Below, piece by piece: positions 25,869 through 33,069 of a stretch of 64,000 bases of DNA. Every line of letters begins with the position of its first letter. Position 1 is the first letter of the stretch. Both the position numbers and the translations under genes were made by a program. This DNA comes from Eshraghiella sp051880035 (lineage in GTDB: Bacteria > Bacillota > Clostridia > Lachnospirales > Lachnospiraceae). Below the pieces are notes generated by a model that had not been told where the DNA came from, ran no database searches, and saw nothing but the letters and a program-made list of their open reading frames with translations. The DNA lies in contig JBJENE010000003.1 of assembly GCA_051880035.1 (NCBI GenBank), positions 62,001 through 126,000 on the forward strand. The letters are read 5' to 3'.

Positions 25869-26942
25869 CTAATCACCGAAGCTGATACCAATAAGTTTGG
25901 CATCTCTTATAGTGGTACACTGAGGGTCAACAGTTTTTAATTTACCTGCAATTTCCTCCAGCGGCACTTCCGTAATCTCGTTATTTTTCATGGCTACCAT
26001 GTATCCGAACTGCTTATCGAGAATAAGCTTGGCCGCATGTGCACCAAACATGGTGGAAAGAACTCTGTCATACGGACATGGGCTTCCTCCTCTTTGCATA
26101 TGTCCCGGAACGGTAATACGCACTTCCTGTCCTGTTCTTTCTTCGATTTCTTTACCTATCTTATATGACACAGATGGGTATGGGCTTTCTGCCAGTTTCT
26201 TTTTAAGCTCTTTTTTGGATAAAGCAGCATCTTCTTTGGAAATCGCACCTTCCGCAACCGCAAGAATGGAGAAATTCTTACCCTGCTTTGCTCTTTCGTT
26301 CAATTTCTTAATAACTGAATCAATATCGTAAGGAATCTCAGGGAGGAGAATGATATCTGCTCCTGCGGCAATTCCTGCATGAAGAGTTATCCAGCCTACC
26401 TTGTGTCCCATAATTTCTACAATAAAAACCCTGCCGTGTGATGATGCGGTTGTATGGATACAGTCAATGGCATTTGTGGCCACATCCACTGCGCTCTGGA
26501 ATCCGAAAGTAATATCTGTTCCCCACAAATCGTTATCGATTGTCTTAGGAAGGGATACCACATTAAGTCCTTCTTCCCTTAAAAGATTGGCTGTTTTCTG
26601 TGTTCCGTTGCCGCCAAGAATAACAAGACAGTCTAACTTTAATTTAGCGTAATTGTCTTTCATGGCTTTAACTTTATCCAAGCCGTTCTCATCGGGAACC
26701 CGCATTAATTTAAACGGTTGTCTTGAACTGCCGAGTATCGTTCCGCCTTCGGTAAGAATTCCCGAGAAATCCTTTTCTTTCATTTCACGGTAATTTCCGT
26801 AAATAAGGCCCTTGTATCCATCCTCAAAACCGATGATTTTAACATCTTTCCTTGTATTATATAATGACTTTGCCACGCCGCGCATAGCAGCATTAAGGCT
26901 CTGACAGTCTCCGCCGCTTGTAAGCATTCCTACTCTGAGCAT
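25869..26942 (-). CDS. 6-phosphofructokinase, group III-type
   Basis: Phosphorylates fructose-6-phosphate, the committing step of glycolysis. The 357 residues carry MLTSGGDCQSLNA at the start, ILGGNGTQKT near 110, LPKTIDNDL near 132 (catalytic Asp), and the MGHKVGW and PGHMQRGG substrate sites. Two positions that set the phosphate donor are mixed: the GGNGT motif keeps the ATP-type Gly, while PKTIDND has the Lys of pyrophosphate or mixed-substrate enzymes, instead of PGTIDND. The usual metal-contact Asp in GGDGS is Asn. It heads the long minus-strand series that contains dnaX and recR. Confidence 0.9.
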   Translation of the reverse strand: MLRVGMLTSGGDCQSLNAAMRGVAKSLYNTRKDVKIIGFEDGYKGLIYGNYREMKEKDFSGILTEGGTILGSSRQPFKLMRVPDENGLDKVKAMKDNYAKLKLDCLVILGGNGTQKTANLLREEGLNVVSLPKTIDNDLWGTDITFGFQSAVDVATNAIDCIHTTASSHGRVFIVEIMGHKVGWITLHAGIAAGADIILLPEIPYDIDSVIKKLNERAKQGKNFSILAVAEGAISKEDAALSKKELKKKLAESPYPSVSYKIGKEIEERTGQEVRITVPGHMQRGGSPCPYDRVLSTMFGAHAAKLILDKQFGYMVAMKNNEITEVPLEEIAGKLKTVDPQCTTIRDAKLIGISFGD

Positions 26943-26993
26943 CCCGTTTTCCTCCTTATAAAATTATAATTTCTAAAAATTCCACATGAAAAT

Positions 26994-27022
26994 ATTGTAT
27001 CACATTCCCGCTTTTTTAACAA
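26994..27022 (-). promoter_or_regulatory. Promoter of the phosphofructokinase gene
   Basis: Minus strand: -35 TTGTTA, 17-base spacer, -10 TACAAT, 52 bases before the start codon. No terminator is seen downstream until 10419. Confidence 0.72.
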
Positions 27023-27032
27023 TACAACACTG

Positions 27033-27341
27033 CTATGATAAATAATCCATGCATGTTCTGGTCCGGGTATATGGGCGTACCTTTTCATCCGCCACCTTCA
27101 CATGTTCCGGATGTACGGAATATCCTTTTAATGCTTCCTCACTTTCAAAAGCGGAATCAAGCATAACATCGGCATTGGATGATGCCAGAGGTTCTGTCTC
27201 CACCTTAATTGAAATAAGACCCGGTATTCTTCCTCTAAGTCCTTCTAAGCCTTCCTTTATACCTTTTTTTACAATAACCTTTTCATCGGCTGTCAATTCA
27301 TCCTTTAACTGCCACAAAATTACATGTCTGACCATCGCCAT
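27033..27341 (-). CDS. Dabb family (stress-responsive A/B barrel) protein
   Basis: A 102-residue ferredoxin-like alpha/beta protein. The opening MVRHVILWQLKDELT, the central GLISIKVETEPL and the SVHPEHVKVADEKVRPY motif are characteristic of the Dabb family. Members bind small molecules or act as cyclases; the role here is unknown. Two ATGs are possible three codons apart; the second (27335) gives the classical MVRHV start, and either can use the AAAGGAG site. Confidence 0.85.
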   Translation of the reverse strand: MAMVRHVILWQLKDELTADEKVIVKKGIKEGLEGLRGRIPGLISIKVETEPLASSNADVMLDSAFESEEALKGYSVHPEHVKVADEKVRPYTRTRTCMDYLS

Positions 27342-27416
27342 ATTCTCCTTTACCGAATACTTTATCCCAGTATACCAGAAAAAATAATGTTTGTTAAGCT
27401 TGTACCGGCATTATCT

Positions 27417-27468
27417 GAGAAAACAATAATGACCTCGATTCCGCTTCGCTTCATCTCGGTCATTATTG
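27417..27468 (-). terminator. Hairpin terminator-like element
   Basis: Minus strand: CAATAATGACC and GGTCATTATTG are perfectly complementary around a 23-base loop, followed by GTTTTCTC. It lies 32 bases after the stop of the small protein gene. Confidence 0.65.
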
Positions 27469-27499
27469 CTTTCCTATGAAAAACCTCTAAAATCTGATT

Positions 27500-27700
27500 T
27501 TACGATTTGCCCAATATCCTCATTATTCTTTCCGAGCGGTCTCCGTCTTCATAGCGCATTCTTGCATCTTCAAGCTCCGCTTCGGAATATCCGCCATCAA
27601 TACGGCTTTTATTCATTCCCTTAAGTCCTTTGGAAAACGCCAGTCCAACCGCGGCAAATTCAGTACTTTTATTATTCATGTTATTGATATTGTTATCCAT
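27500..27700 (-). CDS. Small hypothetical protein
   Basis: I do not recognise it. With the start at 27700 (GAGG nine bases upstream) it has 66 residues: an Asn-rich N-terminus, then AAVGLAFSKGLKGMNKSR and a charged C-terminal half (EAELEDARMRYEDGDRSERI). It looks soluble and helical. The ATG at 27715 has no usable ribosome site. A hairpin at 27711-27732 contains the ribosome site in its arm. It lies between the SRP RNA and a terminator-like hairpin, which supports a real transcript. Confidence 0.5.
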   Translation of the reverse strand: MDNNINNMNNKSTEFAAVGLAFSKGLKGMNKSRIDGGYSEAELEDARMRYEDGDRSERIMRILGKS

Positions 27701-27788
27701 ACTGCCAGACCTCATCTTTCTGCTTTGATGAGATTAGCATGTCATTTTTTTTAAAAATTAGTCCGAATTTCCTGTTGAATAAAAAAAA

Positions 27789-28053
27789 TCCATGCATTCT
27801 GCTTCGAACATCTTTCGTGATGCGTTACCTCTCCAGTTAACTCAAACCAGGCGCCCTTGCGTCACATAGAAGGTTCCGCTTAATGCTGCTTCGTTCCCGA
27901 CCTGACATGGTTCGCGGATTCCTATTGCGCAAGACCCGGCTTTCAACGCCACTTAAAGCGGGCAGCCATCACAAAAAATGTCCTCTGCAGAATATCACCC
28001 CTGCTATAGCGGATTTCAGGTACAGGGAGCCGCTACTTCCCCGGCTGCATGGA
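27789..28053 (-). ncRNA. ffs: Signal recognition particle RNA, large bacterial type
   Basis: On the minus strand the apical helix 8 signature GTCAGGTCGGGAACGAAGCAGC is present (shown here only in part: GTCAGG, GGGAACG, AAGCAGC). The ends TCCATGCA and TGCATGGA pair, giving a length of about 265 bases, the size of the Gram-positive form with an Alu domain. Eight T residues follow (27781-27788) as terminator tail. The RNA scaffolds Ffh to deliver membrane proteins to the translocon. Confidence 0.93.
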
Positions 28054-28074
28054 AATTTAAAACTTATTGAATTC

Positions 28075-28126
28075 CTGTCACTTTCGCGACAGAGTTTAGT
28101 ATAACCATTTTAGGAAAACATGTCAA
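28075..28126 (-). promoter_or_regulatory. Promoter and 5' precursor hairpin of the SRP RNA
   Basis: Minus strand: -35 TTGACA (28121-28126), 17-base spacer, -10 TATACT (28098-28103). The transcript would begin near 28091, about 38 bases before the mature end. The start contains a stem CTGTCGC / GTGACAG with a GAAA loop (28075-28092), which probably belongs to the precursor. Confidence 0.8.
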
Positions 28127-28135
28127 GAAATTCAT

Positions 28136-29107
28136 CTATTCCACATTAAACTCAAGTTCTACATCCACTGAATCATCATCATTACTGCCGAATACTATCA
28201 CATATTCCCCTTTATCCAGCTTCGTTTCTGAAGGGAATTTTACCGGATGAATTGACCATGTCTGTTTATTGATTTGGGTTACATCCTCAGTGGTGTAGGA
28301 ATAATCCTTAAGCAGTTCCTTTTCTCCATCGGTTATTTTATATATTTCAAAACTGTCATTAAGGCTGTATTCATCTTCCGTATTGTTAAAAATCTGCAGT
28401 ACGAGGGACTTACCTGTTACGGAAGAATGCTGGATTCCGAAATACAGCTTGTTATCATAAGAGTAATCCCCATTCTCAAAGAACGCCGTATATGTTGCTT
28501 TGTCATAATAAATTGAAAATGTCTTACTCTCTGTATCGGAAACATGGTAACTTAACACAGGAGCCCTCATATAAATTGTATTATCATCTTTAATTTTAAA
28601 ATTAATCTCTGCGTATGTATTTTGGTATTCTTCCACCGGTACCTGCATGCTGTATCTGTTATTGTCGGCATCAATAGCTTTAATCAGGAATTCATATTCC
28701 ATAAAATCTTCAAGACGCATCTTGTCCTCTTTACAGCGGATATCATACAATTCTTCCATGGTTATTTTCTTATCATTCACCGATTCGGGATTGGTGTAAT
28801 CCGTGCCCTCTTCGCAATCGTATATGATACCATTCTTTTCAACACCGGAAGACTGGTTGTACAATTCCATTCCCGTTCCCAGAAAATACCAGTTGACACT
28901 TTCGTAATCCATTAATGCAATGGCATCTTCACTCAGTTGCTCACTTTCTGTTAAATAGTTTAACTGTTCTTCCGTCAGGGTATCCAATATCGAATGGTCT
29001 GACTCAGAAGTTTGCTTAGCACTTGTTTCTTCTGATGCCGCATTCTTCCCGCATGCAGTGAGCATTAGCGGTATTATCATCAAAATTAAAAGATAAAATT
29101 TTTTCAT
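28136..29107 (-). CDS. Predicted lipoprotein, unknown function
   Basis: The ATG at 29107 is chosen because AAGGAG lies nine bases upstream; the ATG two codons earlier is too close. The 323 residues start with a lipoprotein signal peptide (KKFYLLILMIIPLMLTAC), with Cys at about 20 as the lipid site. The mature protein is acidic and likely beta-rich, with no motif I recognise. It ends close to the SRP RNA promoter. A terminator of tadA lies just upstream, so it needs its own promoter, not clearly seen. Confidence 0.72.
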   Translation of the reverse strand: MKKFYLLILMIIPLMLTACGKNAASEETSAKQTSESDHSILDTLTEEQLNYLTESEQLSEDAIALMDYESVNWYFLGTGMELYNQSSGVEKNGIIYDCEEGTDYTNPESVNDKKITMEELYDIRCKEDKMRLEDFMEYEFLIKAIDADNNRYSMQVPVEEYQNTYAEINFKIKDDNTIYMRAPVLSYHVSDTESKTFSIYYDKATYTAFFENGDYSYDNKLYFGIQHSSVTGKSLVLQIFNNTEDEYSLNDSFEIYKITDGEKELLKDYSYTTEDVTQINKQTWSIHPVKFPSETKLDKGEYVIVFGSNDDDSVDVELEFNVE

Positions 29108-29140
29108 GTGCATACTCTCCTTTGTATTATTTTTTCGCGT

Positions 29141-29177
29141 AAAAAACGCACAGTAACTTTCAGAGAGTTCTGTGCGT
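29141..29177 (-). terminator. Terminator after tadA
   Basis: ACGCACAG and CTGTGCGT pair perfectly, with AACT/AGTT extending the stem inside; the minus strand continues with TTTTTT. It lies between tadA and the lipoprotein gene. Confidence 0.85.
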
Positions 29178-29318
29178 ATAATTTCAATATTATTATATTT
29201 ATTTGCGTAAAAATACTATGCGCAAGCAAATGCCCCTTATACAACTAGAACTCCCATGTATTAATTATATATCTTTTATATTACATTGTCAATAATTTCA
29301 TTTTCATCTGTTCCAATT

Positions 29319-29789
29319 CTATAAACCAAGCTTTTTGCTTTCCCTCATTTTTCTGAAAAAGTCCTGCATTATTTCTCTGCACTCATCCAAAAGAACGCCT
29401 GTGGTAAGTTCTGCTTTGTGATTGAATCCGTCCATCTGAATCAGATTTACCACCGACCCTGTACAGCCTGCCTTCGGGTTCATTGTCCCCACCACCACGC
29501 GGGGAATCCGGGCCTGAATTATCGCCCCGGCACACATGGGACACGGTTCCAGAGTCACATACATTGTGCAGCCCTCAAGTCTCCAGTCTCCGATAACCTT
29601 ACCGGCCTTCTTAATTGCCATTATTTCAGCATGGGCCAATGTGCTTTTATCCGTATTGCGTCTGTTATAACCTCTTGCAATAATTTTATCTTCAAATACG
29701 ATTACACATCCTATGGGAACTTCATCTATCTTTGCGGCTTTTTTGGCCTGCTTTATTGCCTCACGCATATATTTCTCATCAGTTGTCAT
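29319..29789 (-). CDS. tadA: tRNA adenosine(34) deaminase
   Basis: Converts A34 to inosine in tRNA-Arg(ACG). The 156-residue cytidine-deaminase fold has the zinc ligands His53 with catalytic Glu55 (HAE) and Cys83/Cys86 (PCPMC), and the GAIIQARIPRV segment that follows. It is transcribed alone, with GGAGATAATT before the ATG and its own terminator. Confidence 0.95.
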   Translation of the reverse strand: MTTDEKYMREAIKQAKKAAKIDEVPIGCVIVFEDKIIARGYNRRNTDKSTLAHAEIMAIKKAGKVIGDWRLEGCTMYVTLEPCPMCAGAIIQARIPRVVVGTMNPKAGCTGSVVNLIQMDGFNHKAELTTGVLLDECREIMQDFFRKMRESKKLGL

Positions 29790-29850
29790 AATTATCTCCG
29801 AAATAATTTATCTGTTTCACAACAGTGTAACACACTTTGTTTTTTTGTGC

Positions 29851-29856
29851 TATAAT
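29851..29856 (+). promoter_or_regulatory. -10 element for the acetyltransferase gene
   Basis: A TATAAT box lies 36 bases before the start codon; the T-rich stretch upstream offers only a weak -35. Confidence 0.5.
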
Positions 29857-29891
29857 AAATATATACTGAAACCGAATCGGGAGATTATTGA

Positions 29892-30449
29892 ATGAACCAG
29901 GAATATGAAACACCAAGGCTGCAACTTAAAGTACTTAATGAAACCTATGCCACACAGGTTCTGTGGTTCTGCTCTGAAGGACGCAGTACATTTTCCCGCG
30001 TAGAGCCTGTTAAACCGGCGGGTTTCTATACAGCCGGCTATCAGGCCGCAATCCTCAGAGGAGAATATAAGTCATGCCTCATGGGCACCTATATCCGTTA
30101 TTACATGTTTCACGCCGCAGCCCCCGACAGGATTATAGGAACAGTATCGTTTTCCAACATCCAGAAGGAGCCTTACAATTCATGTATCCTCGGATATAAA
30201 CTCCTGCCTGAATTTCAAGGACAGGGTTATGCTTTTGAAGCACTTGAATGTCTTATTTCTGCTATTTTTTCCGAAAATGACCTTCACCGTATCGAGGCCT
30301 TTGTGCTCCCCGATAACCATGCCTCCATAAAGCTCCTGAAGAGACTTAGGTTTCAGTCTGAAGGCATTGCCCGTTCGGTAATTAAGCTTAAAAACGGTTT
30401 TACGGATCATCTGCGTTACTCATTAATCAACCCTTCCCATCTTCCATGA
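29892..30449 (+). CDS. GNAT family N-acetyltransferase (RimJ/RimL-like)
   Basis: A 185-residue acetyl-CoA-dependent N-acyltransferase. ETPRLQLKVL at the start, GTVSFSNI, LGYKLLPEFQGQGYAFEAL (acetyl-CoA loop, about 98-116) and the HRIEAFVLPDNHASIKLLKRL segment are the usual pattern of ribosomal-protein-type acetyltransferases. The substrate is unknown. GGGAGATTATTG is the ribosome site. The next gene converges on it. Confidence 0.9.
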   Translation: MNQEYETPRLQLKVLNETYATQVLWFCSEGRSTFSRVEPVKPAGFYTAGYQAAILRGEYKSCLMGTYIRYYMFHAAAPDRIIGTVSFSNIQKEPYNSCILGYKLLPEFQGQGYAFEALECLISAIFSENDLHRIEAFVLPDNHASIKLLKRLRFQSEGIARSVIKLKNGFTDHLRYSLINPSHLP

Positions 30450-30461
30450 GATTTTGGGCAA

Positions 30462-31316
30462 TCAGTTTTCCAGCTCCCTGTACCAGTATCCGAACTGGTT
30501 CAGCCCCATATCCGGCCGCATGCTGAATTTAAAATGGCGGAACCCGAACATATTGGCAGTGTTCCTGTCTCTTCTTGTATATATTCCCGGAACTCCTATG
30601 AAATATCCGCAGCCGTCTTTTCTGTAAATTTTCCCTGCTATCAGATGCCTGAAATTATAATATCCGTGGTTAAGAAAGCTGTTGTTTCTTAAAGCCCAGT
30701 TAGTGTCCGGCATTTTTTCTATGTCATCCGGAGCAATCTCCACACAGTCATACAAGTCATCATCTGAGAAAAGCATTTTTTTATCTCTTCCATCAAAAAA
30801 TTTTTCCCATATATCCGGCTTATTTTCCCCGACATACTCTTCATTTTCTTCAACTTCCGCCACCTCAAAAACAGGCTCCGGGAAATCATTCCCGACAACA
30901 ACAGGGGTACGGTTTTTCCATTCCTCTTCTCCCAGAACTTTATCGGGTGCAAATCCCATATCATCCCATTCACTGGCAAAACAGCATTCAAGTCCTTTTG
31001 GAGGAGCTATGTATATCCCGCTTATTTTATTAAATTCCACCCCGTTACTTTCTATGTTACACACAGGTCCCGCATATCTGTAAAGTCCGTTTTGGCCATG
31101 CAGCTCCATTTCTCCCAGGTATAAGCCGCATATGTTTTCCTTGTCCCTGTAAAAAAGATTTACTCCCAGAAACGGCACACCCTGCTCCGCCTTATTGAGG
31201 TTAATCTGCATACGGAAAATTCCCTGACGCACCTCTGCCTTTATGAACCCGGCATTTTCTCCCTTTATTCCGTTTTGGTATCTGTAAAGATACGCAACAA
31301 TTCTGTTATATTCCAA
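30462..31316 (-). CDS. Hypothetical protein, DUF6128-like
   Basis: The start is TTG, with GGAGG nine bases upstream, giving 284 residues. The N-terminal 110 residues are beta-rich, with a KAEVRQGIFRMQINL strand. A charged linker follows (about 125-205), then a C-terminal conserved block NSFLNHGYYNFRHLIAGK and YFIGVPGIYTRRDRN. I recall this as DUF6128, common in Lachnospiraceae; that name is from memory. No catalytic motif or membrane segment is visible. It is a single gene between a converging acetyltransferase gene and rsmA. Confidence 0.7.
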   Translation of the reverse strand: MEYNRIVAYLYRYQNGIKGENAGFIKAEVRQGIFRMQINLNKAEQGVPFLGVNLFYRDKENICGLYLGEMELHGQNGLYRYAGPVCNIESNGVEFNKISGIYIAPPKGLECCFASEWDDMGFAPDKVLGEEEWKNRTPVVVGNDFPEPVFEVAEVEENEEYVGENKPDIWEKFFDGRDKKMLFSDDDLYDCVEIAPDDIEKMPDTNWALRNNSFLNHGYYNFRHLIAGKIYRKDGCGYFIGVPGIYTRRDRNTANMFGFRHFKFSMRPDMGLNQFGYWYRELEN

Positions 31317-31419
31317 AAAAACACTCCTCCCTGTATTTTACGGATGTCCTTATTTTCCTTCCTGTAAAATATATGGTAAGAGTGTTTTAAATATTCCTGA
31401 TATATTAATTGGGGTAATA

Positions 31420-32280
31420 TTATTTGTCCGAAAGCAGATTGGATAATCCGGCAAATTCCTGCAATGTAAAAGTTTCTCCTCTCACGGACGGATTTTTACC
31501 CATCTTCTCTATCGCCGCTTCTATATCTTCTTTTGAAAAATTCAGTTCCGGCGAATTTTTCAGGCTGTTGACAAGTGTTTTACGGCGCTGGTTAAAAGAA
31601 GCCCTGATAATCTTAAACATAAGACCTTCATCTTTAACTTCAACAGGATTGGTATCATGTTTTATAAGCCTTATTACCGCAGAACCCACATTTGGTCTCG
31701 GCATGAAGCATTCCGGAGGTACATTCAGAACAATTTTAGGCTTTGCATAGTACTGTACGACCAGCGAAAGCGCACCATAATCCTTGCTTCCCGGTCCTGT
31801 CTGCATTCTGTCTGCCACTTCTTTCTGAACCATGACCGTTATGCTGTCAATAGGAACATGGCTTTCAAAAAGACCCATAATAATCGGGGTTGTAATATAA
31901 TATGGCAGATTTGCCACAACTTTTATGGGACGGCCGCCGTTTTTTTCGGCTGCCAGCCTGTTAATATCCACTTTAAGGATATCTTCATTAATAACCGTAA
32001 CATTGTCATACCCGGCAAGAGTTTCATTAAGAATGGGAATAAGTTTGGAATCAATTTCCACCGCTGCCACTTCTCTTGCATTTTCACAGAGAAGCTGTGT
32101 CATGGTTCCTATTCCCGGCCCTATTTCAAGGACAAAATCTTCCCCGGTCACTCCCGATTCCCTGACAATTTTTTCCACAATTCCACTGTCAATCAAAAAA
32201 TTCTGTCCGTATTTCTTTTGAAATGCAAAGCCGTATTTGTTTATGATTTCAAGAGTGTTTGTTCTGTTACTGAGATACAT
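31420..32280 (-). CDS. rsmA: 16S rRNA (adenine1518/1519-N6) dimethyltransferase
   Basis: Also known as KsgA; dimethylates two adenines near the 3' end of 16S rRNA in ribosome maturation. The 286 residues have YGQNFLID (24-31), the SAM loop LEIGPGIGTMTQ, and NLPYYITTPI, the catalytic motif. GAGGTG lies before the ATG. It starts 3 bases after the TatD gene ends, in a metG-tatD-rsmA series that is common in Firmicutes. Confidence 0.95.
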   Translation of the reverse strand: MYLSNRTNTLEIINKYGFAFQKKYGQNFLIDSGIVEKIVRESGVTGEDFVLEIGPGIGTMTQLLCENAREVAAVEIDSKLIPILNETLAGYDNVTVINEDILKVDINRLAAEKNGGRPIKVVANLPYYITTPIIMGLFESHVPIDSITVMVQKEVADRMQTGPGSKDYGALSLVVQYYAKPKIVLNVPPECFMPRPNVGSAVIRLIKHDTNPVEVKDEGLMFKIIRASFNQRRKTLVNSLKNSPELNFSKEDIEAAIEKMGKNPSVRGETFTLQEFAGLSNLLSDK

Positions 32281-32283
32281 TTG

Positions 32284-33069
32284 TCACCTCTGTCTCTGCA
32301 ATCCGTACATTTTAAGTGCATTTGCGGCTGTAGTTTCAACCACCGTATCGTAATCGATTCCTTTAATATCCGCAATTGCCTTGGCGGTTAACGGTATATT
32401 AAGTGAGGAATTTCTTTTTCCTCTTAACGGAACCGGTGTAAGATAAGGGCTGTCGGTTTCAAGTACTATTCTGTCAAGGGGTACCTTCTCTACAACTTCT
32501 TTTAATTTAGGCGCATTGGTATATGTTACAACACCGCCTATCCCAAGGTAAAATCCCATGTCCAGGTATTTGCGGGCTTCTTCATAGGCATACGAAAAGC
32601 AGTGAAGTACTCCGCCGCATTCTTCGGCATGGCAGGCTTTCATTATGGTAAAAGTATCAAGCGCAGCCTCACGGGAATGGATTACAAGCGGTTTTTTAAT
32701 TTCCTTTGCCGCTTCTATCTGTTTTTCAAAAAATTCCCACTGGGCCTTTTTATTTTCCTTGTCCCAGTGATAATCAAGACCCACTTCTCCGATTGCGACG
32801 ACTTTGGGATTAGCGGCGGCCTGTTCTTTTAACCACCTGATATCCTCATCCGTAACGCCGTCAATATCACTTGGATGAATTCCAACCGCCGCATACACAA
32901 AATCATATTTGCCTGCAAGCTCCATTGAAATCCTGCTGCTTTCCACGGTTGTACCGATATTTACAACATATTCTATACCGTTTTCCGGCAGAGAGGAAAT
33001 GAGTTCATCCCTGTCTCCGTCAAATTTTGCATCATCATAATGGGCATGTGTTTCAAATATTTTACTCAT
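32284..33069 (-). CDS. tatD: TatD family metal-dependent hydrolase
   Basis: A TIM-barrel metal-dependent nuclease family. The start is the ATG at 33069, which overlaps the metG stop in TAATG; GGAG lies inside the end of metG. An upstream in-frame ATG at 33147 would lie within metG and adds a non-homologous tail. The 261 residues keep the metal ligands: His8 and His10 (THAHYDD), GEVGLDYHW, HSREA, LHCFS and ETDSPYL. The family includes 3'-5' exonucleases; the in vivo substrate is not certain. Confidence 0.93.
   Translation of the reverse strand: MSKIFETHAHYDDAKFDGDRDELISSLPENGIEYVVNIGTTVESSRISMELAGKYDFVYAAVGIHPSDIDGVTDEDIRWLKEQAAANPKVVAIGEVGLDYHWDKENKKAQWEFFEKQIEAAKEIKKPLVIHSREAALDTFTIMKACHAEECGGVLHCFSYAYEEARKYLDMGFYLGIGGVVTYTNAPKLKEVVEKVPLDRIVLETDSPYLTPVPLRGKRNSSLNIPLTAKAIADIKGIDYDTVVETTAANALKMYGLQRQR

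Noticed and set aside
27789..28053. Short plus-strand frame over the SRP RNA region
   Set aside because: The minus strand carries the complete SRP RNA with promoter and terminator; the frame is incidental.
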